Positions 27,591-37,199 of a stretch of 64,000 nucleotides of DNA are shown piece by piece (the stretch's first letter is position 1; each line of letters opens with the position of its first letter). The position numbers and the translations under genes were made by a program. The notes beneath the pieces were generated by a model. The model made no database searches, was not told the origin of the DNA, and saw only the letters and a list, made by a program, of their open reading frames with translations. The stretch lies in assembly GCF_937123735.1 (NCBI RefSeq), contig NZ_CAKZKL010000010.1:186001-250000 (forward strand), in the 5' to 3' direction. The DNA comes from an uncultured Lentibacter sp. (GTDB lineage: Bacteria > Pseudomonadota > Alphaproteobacteria > Rhodobacterales > Rhodobacteraceae).

Positions 27591-27848
27591 ATGGACGACA
27601 ATTCAACCCCATCGAGCTACCGGGTGACGGCAGATGAGCTGCGCCAGTTTATTGAGCGTATCGAGCGCCTTGAGGCCGAAAAGAAAGACATTGCCGACCA
27701 GCAGAAGGAAGTTATGGCCGAAGCCAAGGGGCGCGGCTATGACACCAAGGTGCTGCGCAAAGTTGTGGCCCTTCGCAAGCGCGATGCCAATGACATTGCC
27801 GAAGAAGAGGCCATGCTTGAGATGTATAAAGAGGCCCTTGGCATGTGA
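27591..27848 (+). CDS. DUF2312 (GapR-like) nucleoid protein
   Basis: The 85-aa, highly charged, helical protein matches the DUF2312 family, including GapR of Caulobacter: [39 protein letters not shown] and the conserved [12 protein letters not shown] basic turn. GapR binds overtwisted DNA ahead of forks and polymerases and stimulates topoisomerases. Length and pattern fit the full family; there is no other domain. The function in this organism is inferred from the family. Confidence 0.9.
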   Translation: MDDNSTPSSYRVTADELRQFIERIERLEAEKKDIADQQKEVMAEAKGRGYDTKVLRKVVALRKRDANDIAEEEAMLEMYKEALGM

Positions 27849-28006
27849 GGTCGCGCGCCCATTGCGCCTTAGATCTGGTGCGGGCGCGCCAATGTGGCGC
27901 GATGCGCCGCACAGATGGGAGGTGCTGGCCAGACCGGCCGGGACGGAGCACCAGCGGGGAAAGGCCGTGCGCCAAACGCCGCACAGGGCAGCCGTTAGGG
28001 CCCCCG

Positions 28007-28882
28007 TCAGGGCGCGATGAAATTCACACCGGGGATGCGGCTTATCTCAAAGACATCCTCGTCATAGATTTCACTCAACTCATCTACCAACGCCTCTGTC
28101 CAGCCCGGCAGATCGAGCTCTTCCTCGATCATGTCGTCACGGGCATATTTGTCCAAGAAGGCGGCAATCACCCGACGCTTTTGCATCTCTGTCATATCCG
28201 GGTGCTCGGCCAGATAGGCCCGAAACCGCTTCATCCCTTCGGGGGTCATGATGTCGGAAATGAGGTCAAAGCCGCCTTTGATTTTGGTGTTGGGGTTCAG
28301 CGCGGCGAGCTCGCGGATCACTTGTGCCCATGTCAGCGGGGTGTCTTCGTTGCACCAGACCGTCAGTGCGATGTCCGGATTGTTTTCGCGCAAGCGATAG
28401 ACCAGATCGGACCAACGCAGGTCGCGCGGGTCTGCACCGAACGTCATATCGGAGAAATCCTCAAATTTGGTGCGCTTGAACTGAGCGGGCAGATAGGTCG
28501 CTGGGTTGCAGATTGCGAGAAAAATCTCGATTTCATCGCCGGCAAAAAGCTCTGAAAGCGCTTTCACCCGCTCATGGCCCTTGTCGTAGAACTGACCGCC
28601 CCGCAGCGCCATATTGGGCACGCAGAAAAAATTCTCGTTTGAAAGGACCATGCGCTCGCAAGGCTCTTCTTCCAGAATGGTTTCTATCAAGATATCGCGG
28701 GCTTGCGGGCTGGGCGGGGCCTCTGACATTGCCAAAAGGGTTTGGTGCATCAGTTTGCGGTAGCGCCCCGGGGGGGGCACATTGACACCAAGCGCGCTGA
28801 AATCGGAGCGGTTCTTGAGCAAACACTTGATGATCCTGTCGTCATCGGTGTTGTGCGCGCCAGCGTGAAACACGATTTGCAT
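28007..28882 (-). CDS. Sulfotransferase-like protein of unknown function
   Basis: A 291-aa soluble protein that I recognise only distantly. It begins MQIVFHAGAHNTDDD, the place where sulfotransferases have the PAPS phosphate loop H-x-G-x-x-K-T-G-T-T, but Lys and Thr residues of that loop are absent. The rest alternates strands and acidic helices (LFAGDEIEIFLAI, ENNPDIALTVWCNED) and is rich in Asp/Glu. It lies divergent from the iron permease. A non-catalytic relative of sulfotransferases is possible, not proven. Confidence 0.7.
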   Translation of the reverse strand: MQIVFHAGAHNTDDDRIIKCLLKNRSDFSALGVNVPPPGRYRKLMHQTLLAMSEAPPSPQARDILIETILEEEPCERMVLSNENFFCVPNMALRGGQFYDKGHERVKALSELFAGDEIEIFLAICNPATYLPAQFKRTKFEDFSDMTFGADPRDLRWSDLVYRLRENNPDIALTVWCNEDTPLTWAQVIRELAALNPNTKIKGGFDLISDIMTPEGMKRFRAYLAEHPDMTEMQKRRVIAAFLDKYARDDMIEEELDLPGWTEALVDELSEIYDEDVFEISRIPGVNFIAP

Positions 28883-28964
28883 GGGAGCGGTTTGTCCTTT
28901 GGTCGTCTTTGGGCGATTTGTCTCAATATACGGTCTTTTCTGGACAGTGAAACATCAATGAGGC

Positions 28965-30638
28965 ATGAGCAAGGCAATGGAACGCCTGATCGAACCTGCA
29001 AAGCCCAGACGGCCCCTGCTGCCTGATCCGTGGTCTCTGACAGCGGTTCTGATTTCGCTCGTCGTTTTGGGGCCAATTGTGGCCGTGGCAACCCTGGCCT
29101 TCGCGCCGAGCGAAAATATCTGGCCGCATTTGATGGCCACAACCTTGCCGCGCTATCTTGGCAATACGCTTGTTTTGATGGGCGGTGTTGGGCTGCTGGC
29201 GGCGTTGATCGGAACTGGCGCCGCCTGGCTGATTGCGCGCTATGAGTTTCCCTTGTCGCGCTGGTTTGAGTGGCTGCTGCTGCTGCCTTTGGCAGTGCCG
29301 GCCTATGTTGGCGCCTATGCTCTTGTTGATTTGCTGGAATATGCGGGGCCGGTTCAAACGGGGCTGCGCGCGGTGTTTGGCTGGGAGAGCGCGCGCGATT
29401 ACTGGTTTCCAGAAATCCGCTCGCTCGGCTTTGCTATCATCGTGCTTGCGGCGGCGCTTTACCCCTATGTCTATTTGCTCGCGCGCGCGGCGTTTCACGA
29501 GCAATCGGGCGCCAGCGAAGAGGTGGCCATGTCGCTGGGGCAGGGCGCCTTGAAGCGGCTTTGGCGAATCGGGTTGCCATTGGCACGCCCAGCGGTGGCC
29601 GCGGGCACTGCGATTGTGATGATGGAGGCGGTGAATGATTTTGGCACCGTCGATTATTTCGCAGTCCAAACGCTGACGACGGGCATTTTCACCACATGGC
29701 TGGAGGGCAACAACGCGGGCGGTGCGGCGCAGATTGCCTGTGTGGTTCTGGTGCTGGTGATTGTCTTGGTCACGCTGGAAAAAATCTCACGGCGCAAGGC
29801 GCGTTTTTTCAACCAAGGGGGGCGCCACCGCCCGGTAGCGCGCAAGCCCTTGCGGGGGGGCTGGGCGGTTTTTGCGCTTTTGGGTTGCGCGGTGCCGTTC
29901 ACTGTCGGCTTTGTCTTGCCGGCCGGAACCATCTTGTCGCACGCGCTGTCGCGGGCTGCGCTTTGGAGAGACCCGGAGCTTTATCGCGCGGCCTGGAACA
30001 CTGTTACAGTTGGCGCCATTGCCGCTGTGCTGACGGTGCTGGGCGGCCTGTTGCTGGTCTATGGGGTGAAGCTGTCTGGCAGGGCTTTGCCCCGCCTCTT
30101 GCAGCCCATCACAACCATTGGATATGCCGCGCCAGGGGCCGTTTTGGCAGTGGGCATTCTTTTGCCCTTGGCGGTTTTTGACAATGCGCTTGCTGATTTT
30201 GTGCTTGGTCTCACCGGGTTTGACCCCGGACTGATCCTGACGGGGTCTTCTTTTGCACTTGTTCTGGCTTATTTTGTGCGGTTCTTCGCGATTGGCCAGG
30301 GAGCCGCAGATGCCGCTTTGGAGCGGGTTTCGCCCTCGCTTGGCATGGCGGCACGTTCACTGGGGCGCCAGCACAAGCAGGTGTTGCGCGAGGTATACAT
30401 GCCATTGATCCGAGGGTCTGTAGGATCGGCGCTTTTGCTTGTCTTTGTGGATTGCGTGAAAGAACTGCCCGCCACGCTTTTGTTACGCCCCTTTAACTAT
30501 GATACATTGGCGACGCGTGTGCATGATCAGGCAAGCCTTGAAAACCTCTCGGATGCCGCGCCGGCAGCGATTTTTATCATCGTGGTCAGCCTTTTTGCAG
30601 TGATCTTTCTTGCGCGGGCAAATCGGGCGCATTTTTAG
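28965..30638 (+). CDS. Iron(III) ABC transporter permease, fused two-domain type
   Basis: The 557-aa permease has two repeated BPD_transp_1 halves, each with about six membrane segments and EAA-type motifs (EQSGASEEVAMSLGQGALKRLWRI about residue 180; ERVSPSLGMAARSLGRQHKQVLREV about residue 450). This matches FbpB/AfuB/SfuB, the channel for ferric iron delivered by a periplasmic binding protein. Neither the binding protein nor the ATPase is adjacent. The N-terminal end reads PKRPLLPDP-like cytoplasmic sequence before the first helix. The start has no strong ribosome-binding site. Confidence 0.9.
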   Translation: MSKAMERLIEPAKPRRPLLPDPWSLTAVLISLVVLGPIVAVATLAFAPSENIWPHLMATTLPRYLGNTLVLMGGVGLLAALIGTGAAWLIARYEFPLSRWFEWLLLLPLAVPAYVGAYALVDLLEYAGPVQTGLRAVFGWESARDYWFPEIRSLGFAIIVLAAALYPYVYLLARAAFHEQSGASEEVAMSLGQGALKRLWRIGLPLARPAVAAGTAIVMMEAVNDFGTVDYFAVQTLTTGIFTTWLEGNNAGGAAQIACVVLVLVIVLVTLEKISRRKARFFNQGGRHRPVARKPLRGGWAVFALLGCAVPFTVGFVLPAGTILSHALSRAALWRDPELYRAAWNTVTVGAIAAVLTVLGGLLLVYGVKLSGRALPRLLQPITTIGYAAPGAVLAVGILLPLAVFDNALADFVLGLTGFDPGLILTGSSFALVLAYFVRFFAIGQGAADAALERVSPSLGMAARSLGRQHKQVLREVYMPLIRGSVGSALLLVFVDCVKELPATLLLRPFNYDTLATRVHDQASLENLSDAAPAAIFIIVVSLFAVIFLARANRAHF

Positions 30639-30678
30639 CTTGCACGCACCAGAATCCTGCCTTAAATCCCCCCGCAGT

Positions 30679-30754
30679 GCCCCTATAGCTCAGCTGGTAG
30701 AGCAACTGATTTGTAATCAGTAGGTCCGCGGTTCGAGTCCGTGTGGGGGCACCA
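30679..30754 (+). tRNA. tRNA-Thr (anticodon TGT)
   Basis: All cloverleaf arms can be drawn: acceptor GCCCCTA / TGGGGGC, D arm GCTC-AGCTGGTAGA-GAGC, anticodon stem ACTGA/TCAGT around TTTGTAA with TGT at positions 34-36, T arm with TTCGAGT, discriminator A and encoded CCA. It reads the ACA codon. A decayed tyrosine integrase begins 83 nt downstream, so this gene is the likely integration site of an element. Confidence 0.97.
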
Positions 30755-30836
30755 TTTTTCCTTGTTTTTAAAAGGAAATTTCCCTGTCACAGCCAAATCA
30801 ATACACAATCCCTACACATTGTAGGGAAAGTGAATT

Positions 30837-32202
30837 ATGATTGTGACGGTAAAAATGGAATACCTAGCGCTCAGAAAGAACGGAATTTACGCTTACAAAA
30901 GGCGAGTGCCCGTTGACGTTCAGCTGGCCTATGGCGGCGACTTTTTCACGGCGTCTTTAAAAACACGGGACAAAGAATTGGCACTTGTCCGCTATGCCGA
31001 GCCACACGCGAAAGTGGAAGCAAAAATAGCAGCGCTGAGAAAGAAGTCGCCCAACAAAATTCGTTATGAGAAAACCAAAGCGGAATTGGTTGAAGCGGGT
31101 TTCATGGCCTCTGGTGACGGGTCGTATGTGCCCGCGACATTTGAAGAGAACGAGAAACGAGCGTTGGCCCAAGCGCGTCACCTGCATGATGTTGCCAAAG
31201 CAATGAGCAAAGAAGCCATCAAGGGGCAAAGCTGGAATAGCGGCGGGAAGTTCGACAGAACTGTAGAAGCGCACTTCAAAGGTATTGAAGAGCCCAAGAT
31301 AACCCTAAGGGCTGCCCTTAAAGACTACCTGAAAGCCAATGAACATCGCGACACCTATGACAGGCTGAAACATCATGGAGAAAGCCGATCCAGAGCTTCA
31401 GTCTATTGAGCGAAGCAATGCGTTGGACTTTTGAGATGCTTTATTGGAGCGGGGGCTGGCTGCAGGAACCGATGCAAGACGGATTACCAGCATAAAAGCG
31501 GTGATCAATCACGTGATACTTGAGGGCAGGGCAAAGGGGCTGGAGAATTACTTTCAGAACCTGAGGGTACCCAGCGCCTTTGAGAAAACAGGAAAAGAAC
31601 TGCGTGAGGCGCTATCCGTCGAAGAAATAGAGAAGGTGAACCAAGCGGTTCTTGAGAAGAATGTCGATGTTCAGGACATTTGGACCATTTTGACGTTCAC
31701 TGGGGCGCGTGTCGCTGAAATCTCAGGGTTGCATTGGGATAATGTCTATTTGAAAGACAACGCCCCCCACCTCTATATTCGGCCCAACTCTATTCGGAGC
31801 ACAAAAACAAAAAGCTCACGCGGCAAAGCGCCTTTGACGGGAGCTGCTCTGGAGGTGCTGAAATAGCGCTTAAAGAATGCTGATTTGTTTGGGGCCTTTT
31901 TCCCTAGATATTCGACAAAAAGAAGCGCGGACTCTGTGTCGCAGCTCTTGCTTGCAGCGATGAAGGCTGCAGGGGTTTGGCAGAAGCCCCTTAAGGTTGT
32001 CCATTCCTTTAGACACTCTCACAAAGATTGGATGCGTAGGGTCGCCCCTACAGATGTTTGTGACTTGCTGCATGGGCATTCCAACAGCAGCGCGGCGGGG
32101 CTTTATGGATCTGATCATCGCTTGGAGCAAATGAGTGATGCCCTGCAAGAAGCGCTGAAACGGGCTGGGGTTTTGGAGATAGAGTTTCCCAAACGGGATT
32201 GA
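30837..32202 (+). pseudogene. Tyrosine recombinase (phage-type integrase), broken
   Basis: A single integrase can be reconstructed from three pieces. The N-terminal part (30837-31380, with GIYAYKRRVP) is in one frame; a frameshift about 31374-31380 moves the rest to the next frame. There, TGA at 31432 lies between ALDF and DALLERGLAAGT, and TAG at 31864 lies between LEVLK and RLKNADLFG. Catalytic residues remain in the pieces: Arg of TGARVAEISGL, HSFRHS, His of LLHGHS and Tyr of GLYGSD. With a frameshift and two stops it cannot make full-length protein. Confidence 0.88.
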
Positions 32203-32273
32203 CTGGTTGATCCGTCCGGCCAATCTCTATTCAATCAAAGAGACCTAGGGTTGATTCCACTGGGCAGTGTTTT

Positions 32274-35200
32274 TTGGTGAGTTGTTTGGTCAGTCAGGTT
32301 GCAGACGAGTTTATTGAGCGCTGGACAGCCTCTGGTGGCAACGAGATGGCCAATTTCCAGAGCTTTGCTGCCGAGCTTTTGCAGCTATTGGAGCTGGAAC
32401 CTGTCAAGGTGGCTGATGCCGAAGGGCAAAACAATGATTACCGCTTTGAAAGACCGGTGACCTTCACCCACACGGGCCGCGAGCGGCGCGGGCGGATCGA
32501 CCTTTACCGCAAGGGCTGTTTTGTGTTGGAGGCCAAGCAGGGCAGTCATAAGCCGGGCCAAGGGCGTGAAGAACAGCCTTCGCTTTTGCCTGAGACAGCC
32601 GGCACAGGCCAGAAAGGGCATGGCAAGCGAGGCACGGCGGGCTTTGAAGACACGATGCTCAAGGCGCGCAACCAGGCCGATTCCTATGCGCGCGCGGTGT
32701 CCAAGGAAGACGGCTGGCCACCTTTCCTTTTGGTGATGGATGTGGGCCATGTGATCGAAGTCTATGCCGACTTCTCGCGCCAAGGGCAGGGCTATAACCA
32801 GTTCCCTGACGGGAACCGCTACCGTATCCCGATTGAAGACCTCAGACAGGAAGAGACGCGCGAGCTGTTGCGCACGATCTGGAATGACCCTCTCAGCCTA
32901 GACCCTGCGCTCAAATCTGCCGAGGTCACACGCGAAATCGCGGCGCATCTGGCAGAGCTGGGCAAGAGCTTTGAGGGGCAGGGCCATGACAGCGAGGTTG
33001 TGGCGCGTTTCTTGATGCGCTGCCTGTTTTCGATGTTTGCCGAGGATGTGGAGCTGATCCCACGAGACAGCTTTACAGCGCTGCTCAAAGAGCTGCGTGG
33101 CCACCCTGAACATGCCCAGCCCTCGTTGCAGGGGCTTTGGGAGGTGATGAACCTTGGCGGGTTCAGCCAGGTGCTCAAGCAAGATCTCAAACGCTTTAAC
33201 GGCGGGTTGTTTCGCGATGCGGATGCGCTGGCGCTGAACAACTTTCAGCTCGGCCTGCTCATCGAGGCGGCGGAGGCCGATTGGAAACAGGTGGAGCCGG
33301 CGATTTTCGGCACGCTTCTGGAGCGGGCGCTCGACAAGCGGCAGCGCCACAAGCTGGGGGCGCATTATACGCCACGGGCCTATGTGGAGCGGCTGGTGAC
33401 CCCGACCATCATGGAGCCGCTCAGGGAAGACTGGCGCGATGTGCAGGCGGGGGTGCAACGGCTCACGCAGGATGGCAAGGCAGAGGAGGCGCGCGCGCTG
33501 GTGCGCGGCTTTCACCAGAAGCTTTGTGACATCAAAGTGCTGGACCCGGCCTGTGGCTCGGGGAACTTTCTTTATGTCGCGCTGGAGATGCTCAAGCGGT
33601 TGGAGGGCGAGGTGACGGCGCTGCTGAGTGAGCTGGGGGACACACGCCCGCTCATCACCGTTGACCCGCACCAGTTTCTGGGGCTGGAGCTGAACCCCTG
33701 GGCGGCCAATGTGGCCGAGCTGGTGCTGTGGATCGGCTATCTGCAATGGCACTTTCGCACCTATGGGCAGGCCGCGCCGAGCGAGCCTGTGCTCAGAGAT
33801 TTCAAGAACATCCGCCAAGGCGACGCTGTGCTGGAATGGGAGGGGCGCACGCCACGGCTGGACGCCGAGGGCCAGCCTGTGACCCGCTGGGACGGGATCA
33901 CCACCCTGCGCCACTCTGTGACGGGCGAAGAGGTGCCAGACCCCGCCGCGCGGGTGCAGGTCTATGACTACGCCAAGCCACGGGCGACCAAGTGGCCGGA
34001 AGCCGATTTTATCGTGGGCAACCCGCCGTTTATTGGCGCAAGCCGTCTGCGCGACAGCTTGGGAGACGGCTATGTCGAGGCGCTGTGGAAGGCCTACCCG
34101 AAGATGCCGCAAAGCGCTGATCTGGTCATGTTCTGGTGGGAGAAGGCGGCGCTGGCGGCGCGGGGGTATAACGCCAAGACGGGCAAGGGGACACGGCGCT
34201 TTGGGCTGATCACCACCAACAGCCTGCGCCAGACGTTTAACCCCCGTGTGCTGGAGCCGCATTTGAACGACCCAAAAAAGCCGCTGTCGCTGCTGTTTGC
34301 CATACCAGATCACCCTTGGGTGGACGGTAGTGATGGTGCTGCTGTGCGAATAGCGATGACTGTTGCGTCGCTTGGTCAAGCGAACGGAAGGCTTTTAAAG
34401 TTGAGCAACGTCAGAAGTAATGCTACGAAATCATTGAGCTTTCTGGTGGATTTCGAAGAAAAGCTGGGGAAGGTATTTGCGGATCTTACAATAGGACCCG
34501 ATATCGTTGGGGTTCGGGATTTAGCGGCAAATGCGGGCTTGGCTCAAATGGGCGTTAAACTACATGGGATGGGATTTTTAATATCCAGAGAAACTGCTAC
34601 CGAATATGTCGCAGATTCTGATCAAGGGATGAGAAGTGTAATTAAACCATTCTTTAATGGTCGAGACCTCGCTCAACACCCGAGAGGGATATACGTTATT
34701 GATTTTTTTGGGTTGTCTCTTGGGGAAGCCAAACGGTCAAACGCGCGAGCGCTTCAACATTTAATGGATCAAGTAAAGCCTGAACGGGATGCAAAATCCT
34801 CACATTCAAAAGATGCAGAGCAATATGCAAAAAATTGGTGGCTGTTTGGAAAACCTCGTCCCGATTTGAGGAACGCTGTTGATAAGTTGCCTGACATCAT
34901 TGTGACGACTCGCACTGCTAAGCATAGAGTGTTCCAGAAAGCACCGAGCAATGTCCTTTTTGAAAGTGAAGTGGTCTGTATTGCGCTTCCAAGTGATTGG
35001 TATCTCGCCGTGTTGTCGAGTAAGATTCATGTTACTTGGGCGCTTGCAAAGGGAACAATACTAGGCCCAACGCCGCGATATAACTCTTCGCAAATTTTCG
35101 ACCCATTTCCCTTCCCAGACCTCACCGACCCGCAACGCGCCCATTTGCGCGCATTGGGGGAGGAGCTGGATGCGCACCGCAAGCGGTGCCAAGCGGCGCA

Positions 35201-35744
35201 TCCTAAGTTGACGCTGACACAGATGTATAACGTGCTCGAAAAGCTCAGGGCCGGCGCGGCCATTGAGGGCAAGGACCGCGAGATTTATGATCAGGGGCTG
35301 ATCGGCATTCTGCGTGATCTGCATGACCAGATAGATGTGGCCGTGGCCGAGGCCTATGGCTGGCCAGCTGATCTATCGGAGGATGACATTCTCTTGCGCC
35401 TTGTTGCGCTCAACAAAGAGCGCGCGGAGGAGGAGGCGCAGGGCCATATCCGTTGGCTGCGCCCCGACTATCAGAACCCCACGGGCCAACAGGCCGCAAA
35501 AGGCCAGACCGCCGATATGGACCTTGGCGTGGTCGCAAAACTGGACAAAGCCCCCTGGCCCAAGGCGCTGCCCGAACAGATTGCAGCGGTGCGCGAGGCT
35601 TTGGCGGAGGCGGGCGAGGCCAGCCCCGAAGAGATTGCCCGCCGCTTTATGCGGGCCCGCTCCAGCACCGTTCAGCCGCTTCTTGAGAGCCTTGCAGCAC
35701 TTGGCCATGCCGAGCAGGTCTCGGGCGGGCGCTACGCCGCCTAG
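32274..35744 (+). CDS. MmeI-like single-chain type IIL/IIG restriction-modification enzyme
   Basis: The 1156-aa protein fuses nuclease, methyltransferase and target recognition. An N-terminal PD-(D/E)xK core is visible (Asp76, then Glu86-Ala-Lys88 in VLEAKQG). The adenine methyltransferase has motif I VLDPACGSGNFLY (from 422) and motif IV NPPF (from 583). A target-recognition region follows (about 675-940) and then the conserved C-terminal helical domain. MmeI enzymes cut away from their site and methylate one strand. Homologous sequence starts before the ATG at 32346, so a TTG or GTG start (32274/32277) is likely. Bases about 34300-35100 are much richer in A+T than the flanks. Confidence 0.85.
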   Translation: MVSCLVSQVADEFIERWTASGGNEMANFQSFAAELLQLLELEPVKVADAEGQNNDYRFERPVTFTHTGRERRGRIDLYRKGCFVLEAKQGSHKPGQGREEQPSLLPETAGTGQKGHGKRGTAGFEDTMLKARNQADSYARAVSKEDGWPPFLLVMDVGHVIEVYADFSRQGQGYNQFPDGNRYRIPIEDLRQEETRELLRTIWNDPLSLDPALKSAEVTREIAAHLAELGKSFEGQGHDSEVVARFLMRCLFSMFAEDVELIPRDSFTALLKELRGHPEHAQPSLQGLWEVMNLGGFSQVLKQDLKRFNGGLFRDADALALNNFQLGLLIEAAEADWKQVEPAIFGTLLERALDKRQRHKLGAHYTPRAYVERLVTPTIMEPLREDWRDVQAGVQRLTQDGKAEEARALVRGFHQKLCDIKVLDPACGSGNFLYVALEMLKRLEGEVTALLSELGDTRPLITVDPHQFLGLELNPWAANVAELVLWIGYLQWHFRTYGQAAPSEPVLRDFKNIRQGDAVLEWEGRTPRLDAEGQPVTRWDGITTLRHSVTGEEVPDPAARVQVYDYAKPRATKWPEADFIVGNPPFIGASRLRDSLGDGYVEALWKAYPKMPQSADLVMFWWEKAALAARGYNAKTGKGTRRFGLITTNSLRQTFNPRVLEPHLNDPKKPLSLLFAIPDHPWVDGSDGAAVRIAMTVASLGQANGRLLKLSNVRSNATKSLSFLVDFEEKLGKVFADLTIGPDIVGVRDLAANAGLAQMGVKLHGMGFLISRETATEYVADSDQGMRSVIKPFFNGRDLAQHPRGIYVIDFFGLSLGEAKRSNARALQHLMDQVKPERDAKSSHSKDAEQYAKNWWLFGKPRPDLRNAVDKLPDIIVTTRTAKHRVFQKAPSNVLFESEVVCIALPSDWYLAVLSSKIHVTWALAKGTILGPTPRYNSSQIFDPFPFPDLTDPQRAHLRALGEELDAHRKRCQAAHPKLTLTQMYNVLEKLRAGAAIEGKDREIYDQGLIGILRDLHDQIDVAVAEAYGWPADLSEDDILLRLVALNKERAEEEAQGHIRWLRPDYQNPTGQQAAKGQTADMDLGVVAKLDKAPWPKALPEQIAAVREALAEAGEASPEEIARRFMRARSSTVQPLLESLAALGHAEQVSGGRYAA

Positions 35745-35762
35745 GGCCGCGCGCGTGTGGGT

Positions 35763-36632
35763 TTATTTGTCTTGCAGCCGCTTGTAGAGCGAAGAGGTGT
35801 CCCAACGCGCGCCGCCCATGTTTTGAACATCCTTGTAGAACTGGTCTACCAAGGCCGTGACCGGCAGGGAGGCCCCGTTTTCATTGGCGGTCGCAAGGCA
35901 TATGCCGAGATCCTTGCGCATCCAATCCACGGCGAACCCGTGATCAAACTCATCGGCGAGCATGGTTTGGTAACGGTTTGACATCTGCCAGGACCCGGCG
36001 GCCCCCTGGCTGATCACTTCGACAACCGCCGCACCATCAAGCCCGGCTTTTGATGCAAAGTGAAGCGCCTCGGACAAGCCTTGCACCAGACCGGCGATGG
36101 CAATTTGGTTGCACATTTTGGTCATCTGGCCAGCACCGCTTTCGCCGATCCGGCGGCACAGTTTGGCATAGACAGAGATCACCGGCTCCGCGCGGTCATA
36201 ATCGCCCTGATCACCGCCACACATGATGGAAAGCGCCCCGTTTTCGGCTCCGGCCTGCCCACCTGAGACAGGCGCATCAACAAAGTTGATACCCAGCGCT
36301 TTGGCTGCGTTGTAAAGCTCGGCTGTGACGGCGGCGGAGACGGTTGTGTGGTCTACAAAGGTGCTGCCTGGGGCCATCGCGGCAAAGGCACCCTCAGCCC
36401 CCAGACACACAGAGCGCAGGTCATCGTCATTGCCGACACAGGCCATCACCATATCCGCGCCCTGAGCGGCTTTTGCAGGGGTTTCCCCCAGCGCGCCGCC
36501 ATGCTCTGCGACCCAGGCTTGGGCTTTGGCGGTTGTCCGGTTGTAAACAGTGACCTCATGGCCTGCTTTGGCCAGATGTCCTGCCATAGGGTAACCCATA
36601 ACGCCCAGTCCCAAAAAAGCCAATTTTGTCAT
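35763..36632 (-). CDS. NAD(P)-dependent beta-hydroxyacid dehydrogenase, tartronate-semialdehyde-reductase-like
   Basis: The 289-aa protein belongs to the 3-hydroxyisobutyrate dehydrogenase family: Rossmann loop GLGVMGYPMAGHL (about residues 7-19), DAPVSGGQAGAENG substrate motif (about 118-131), and the catalytic Lys in KMCNQ (about 171). It is the last gene after glcB and glcG on the minus strand, so reduction of tartronate semialdehyde (glyoxylate route) is a reasonable guess; 3-hydroxyisobutyrate is the alternative. Confidence 0.85.
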   Translation of the reverse strand: MTKLAFLGLGVMGYPMAGHLAKAGHEVTVYNRTTAKAQAWVAEHGGALGETPAKAAQGADMVMACVGNDDDLRSVCLGAEGAFAAMAPGSTFVDHTTVSAAVTAELYNAAKALGINFVDAPVSGGQAGAENGALSIMCGGDQGDYDRAEPVISVYAKLCRRIGESGAGQMTKMCNQIAIAGLVQGLSEALHFASKAGLDGAAVVEVISQGAAGSWQMSNRYQTMLADEFDHGFAVDWMRKDLGICLATANENGASLPVTALVDQFYKDVQNMGGARWDTSSLYKRLQDK

Positions 36633-36749
36633 TCTACTATCCAGTTATCTTAAAGTTGTCTCGTGGCGTCTCATGAGACGGCCTGATGCCGCAGCATAAA
36701 CATATTCTTGCGGCGGACAAAAGGTGGATTGCTTGGGCGGGCTCTGTGC

Positions 36750-37172
36750 TTAGAGCTGGGCGAGGAAATGGGCGATCCCGGCTTCTGCGACCTCCCTGTC
36801 CTGAGCGGGCGTGCCAGAGGACACACCGATGCCGCCCACAACTTCGCCATTCACGACCACGGGAAGCCCGCCGCCCACAACCATCAGGCGCCCGCCGATC
36901 GCGGAGTCGATACCATAGGTCGCGCCTCCGGGCTGGCTGATGGCCCCGTATTCATGGGTGGCTTTCTTTGCCGCCGAGGCTGTGAAGCTCTTGTCGATGG
37001 CAATGGTGATGGATGTGACCTTGCCACCGTCCATCCGCTCAAATGCGATCAGATTGCCGCCTTCATCGGTGATGGCGATACACATGGGCACCCCGAGGCT
37101 GTTGGCGTGGGTGCGTGCGCCCTCAAGGAGGATCTTGGCGTCAATGCTGTCCAGTCGGGTGATCACTTGCAT
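36750..37172 (-). CDS. glcG: GlcG/HbpS family heme-binding-like protein
   Basis: The 140-aa protein matches the GlcG/HbpS family (DUF336): the AxxxGVPMCIAITDEGGNLIAFERMDG segment (about 28-52), IAIDKSFTASA and GGLPVVVNGEVVGGIGVSSG at the end. The family occurs with glycolate and glyoxylate genes and with heme-related sensors; its role is not settled. Here it lies 27 nt downstream of glcB on the same strand. Assignment to the glyoxylate operon is by position. Confidence 0.88.
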   Translation of the reverse strand: MQVITRLDSIDAKILLEGARTHANSLGVPMCIAITDEGGNLIAFERMDGGKVTSITIAIDKSFTASAAKKATHEYGAISQPGGATYGIDSAIGGRLMVVGGGLPVVVNGEVVGGIGVSSGTPAQDREVAEAGIAHFLAQL

Positions 37173-37199
37173 GGTTTGTCTGCCTGTTTTGAGGGGGAT

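Larger units (their letters stand above)
30755..35760. mobile_element. Degraded integrated element at tRNA-Thr
   Basis: A tyrosine-integrase remnant starts just downstream of a tRNA 3' end and is followed by an MmeI-like restriction-modification gene; both are absent from core neighbourhoods of this kind and the integrase part is clearly lower in GC than its surroundings. The right end is unsure: I found no copy of the tRNA 3' sequence near 35.7-36 kb, only an 8-nt CGTGTGGG match at about 35753. The element is therefore probably decayed or partly deleted. Confidence 0.55.

Noticed and set aside
32898..34379. Minus-strand frame of 493 codons opposite the MmeI-like gene
   Set aside because: Antisense shadow of the methyltransferase region. 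It ends where the AT-rich block begins, as expected when codon bias changes.
35745..35775. Possible attR of the tRNA-Thr element
   Set aside because: Only CGTGTGGG (8 nt) matches the tRNA 3' part, which is no better than chance.
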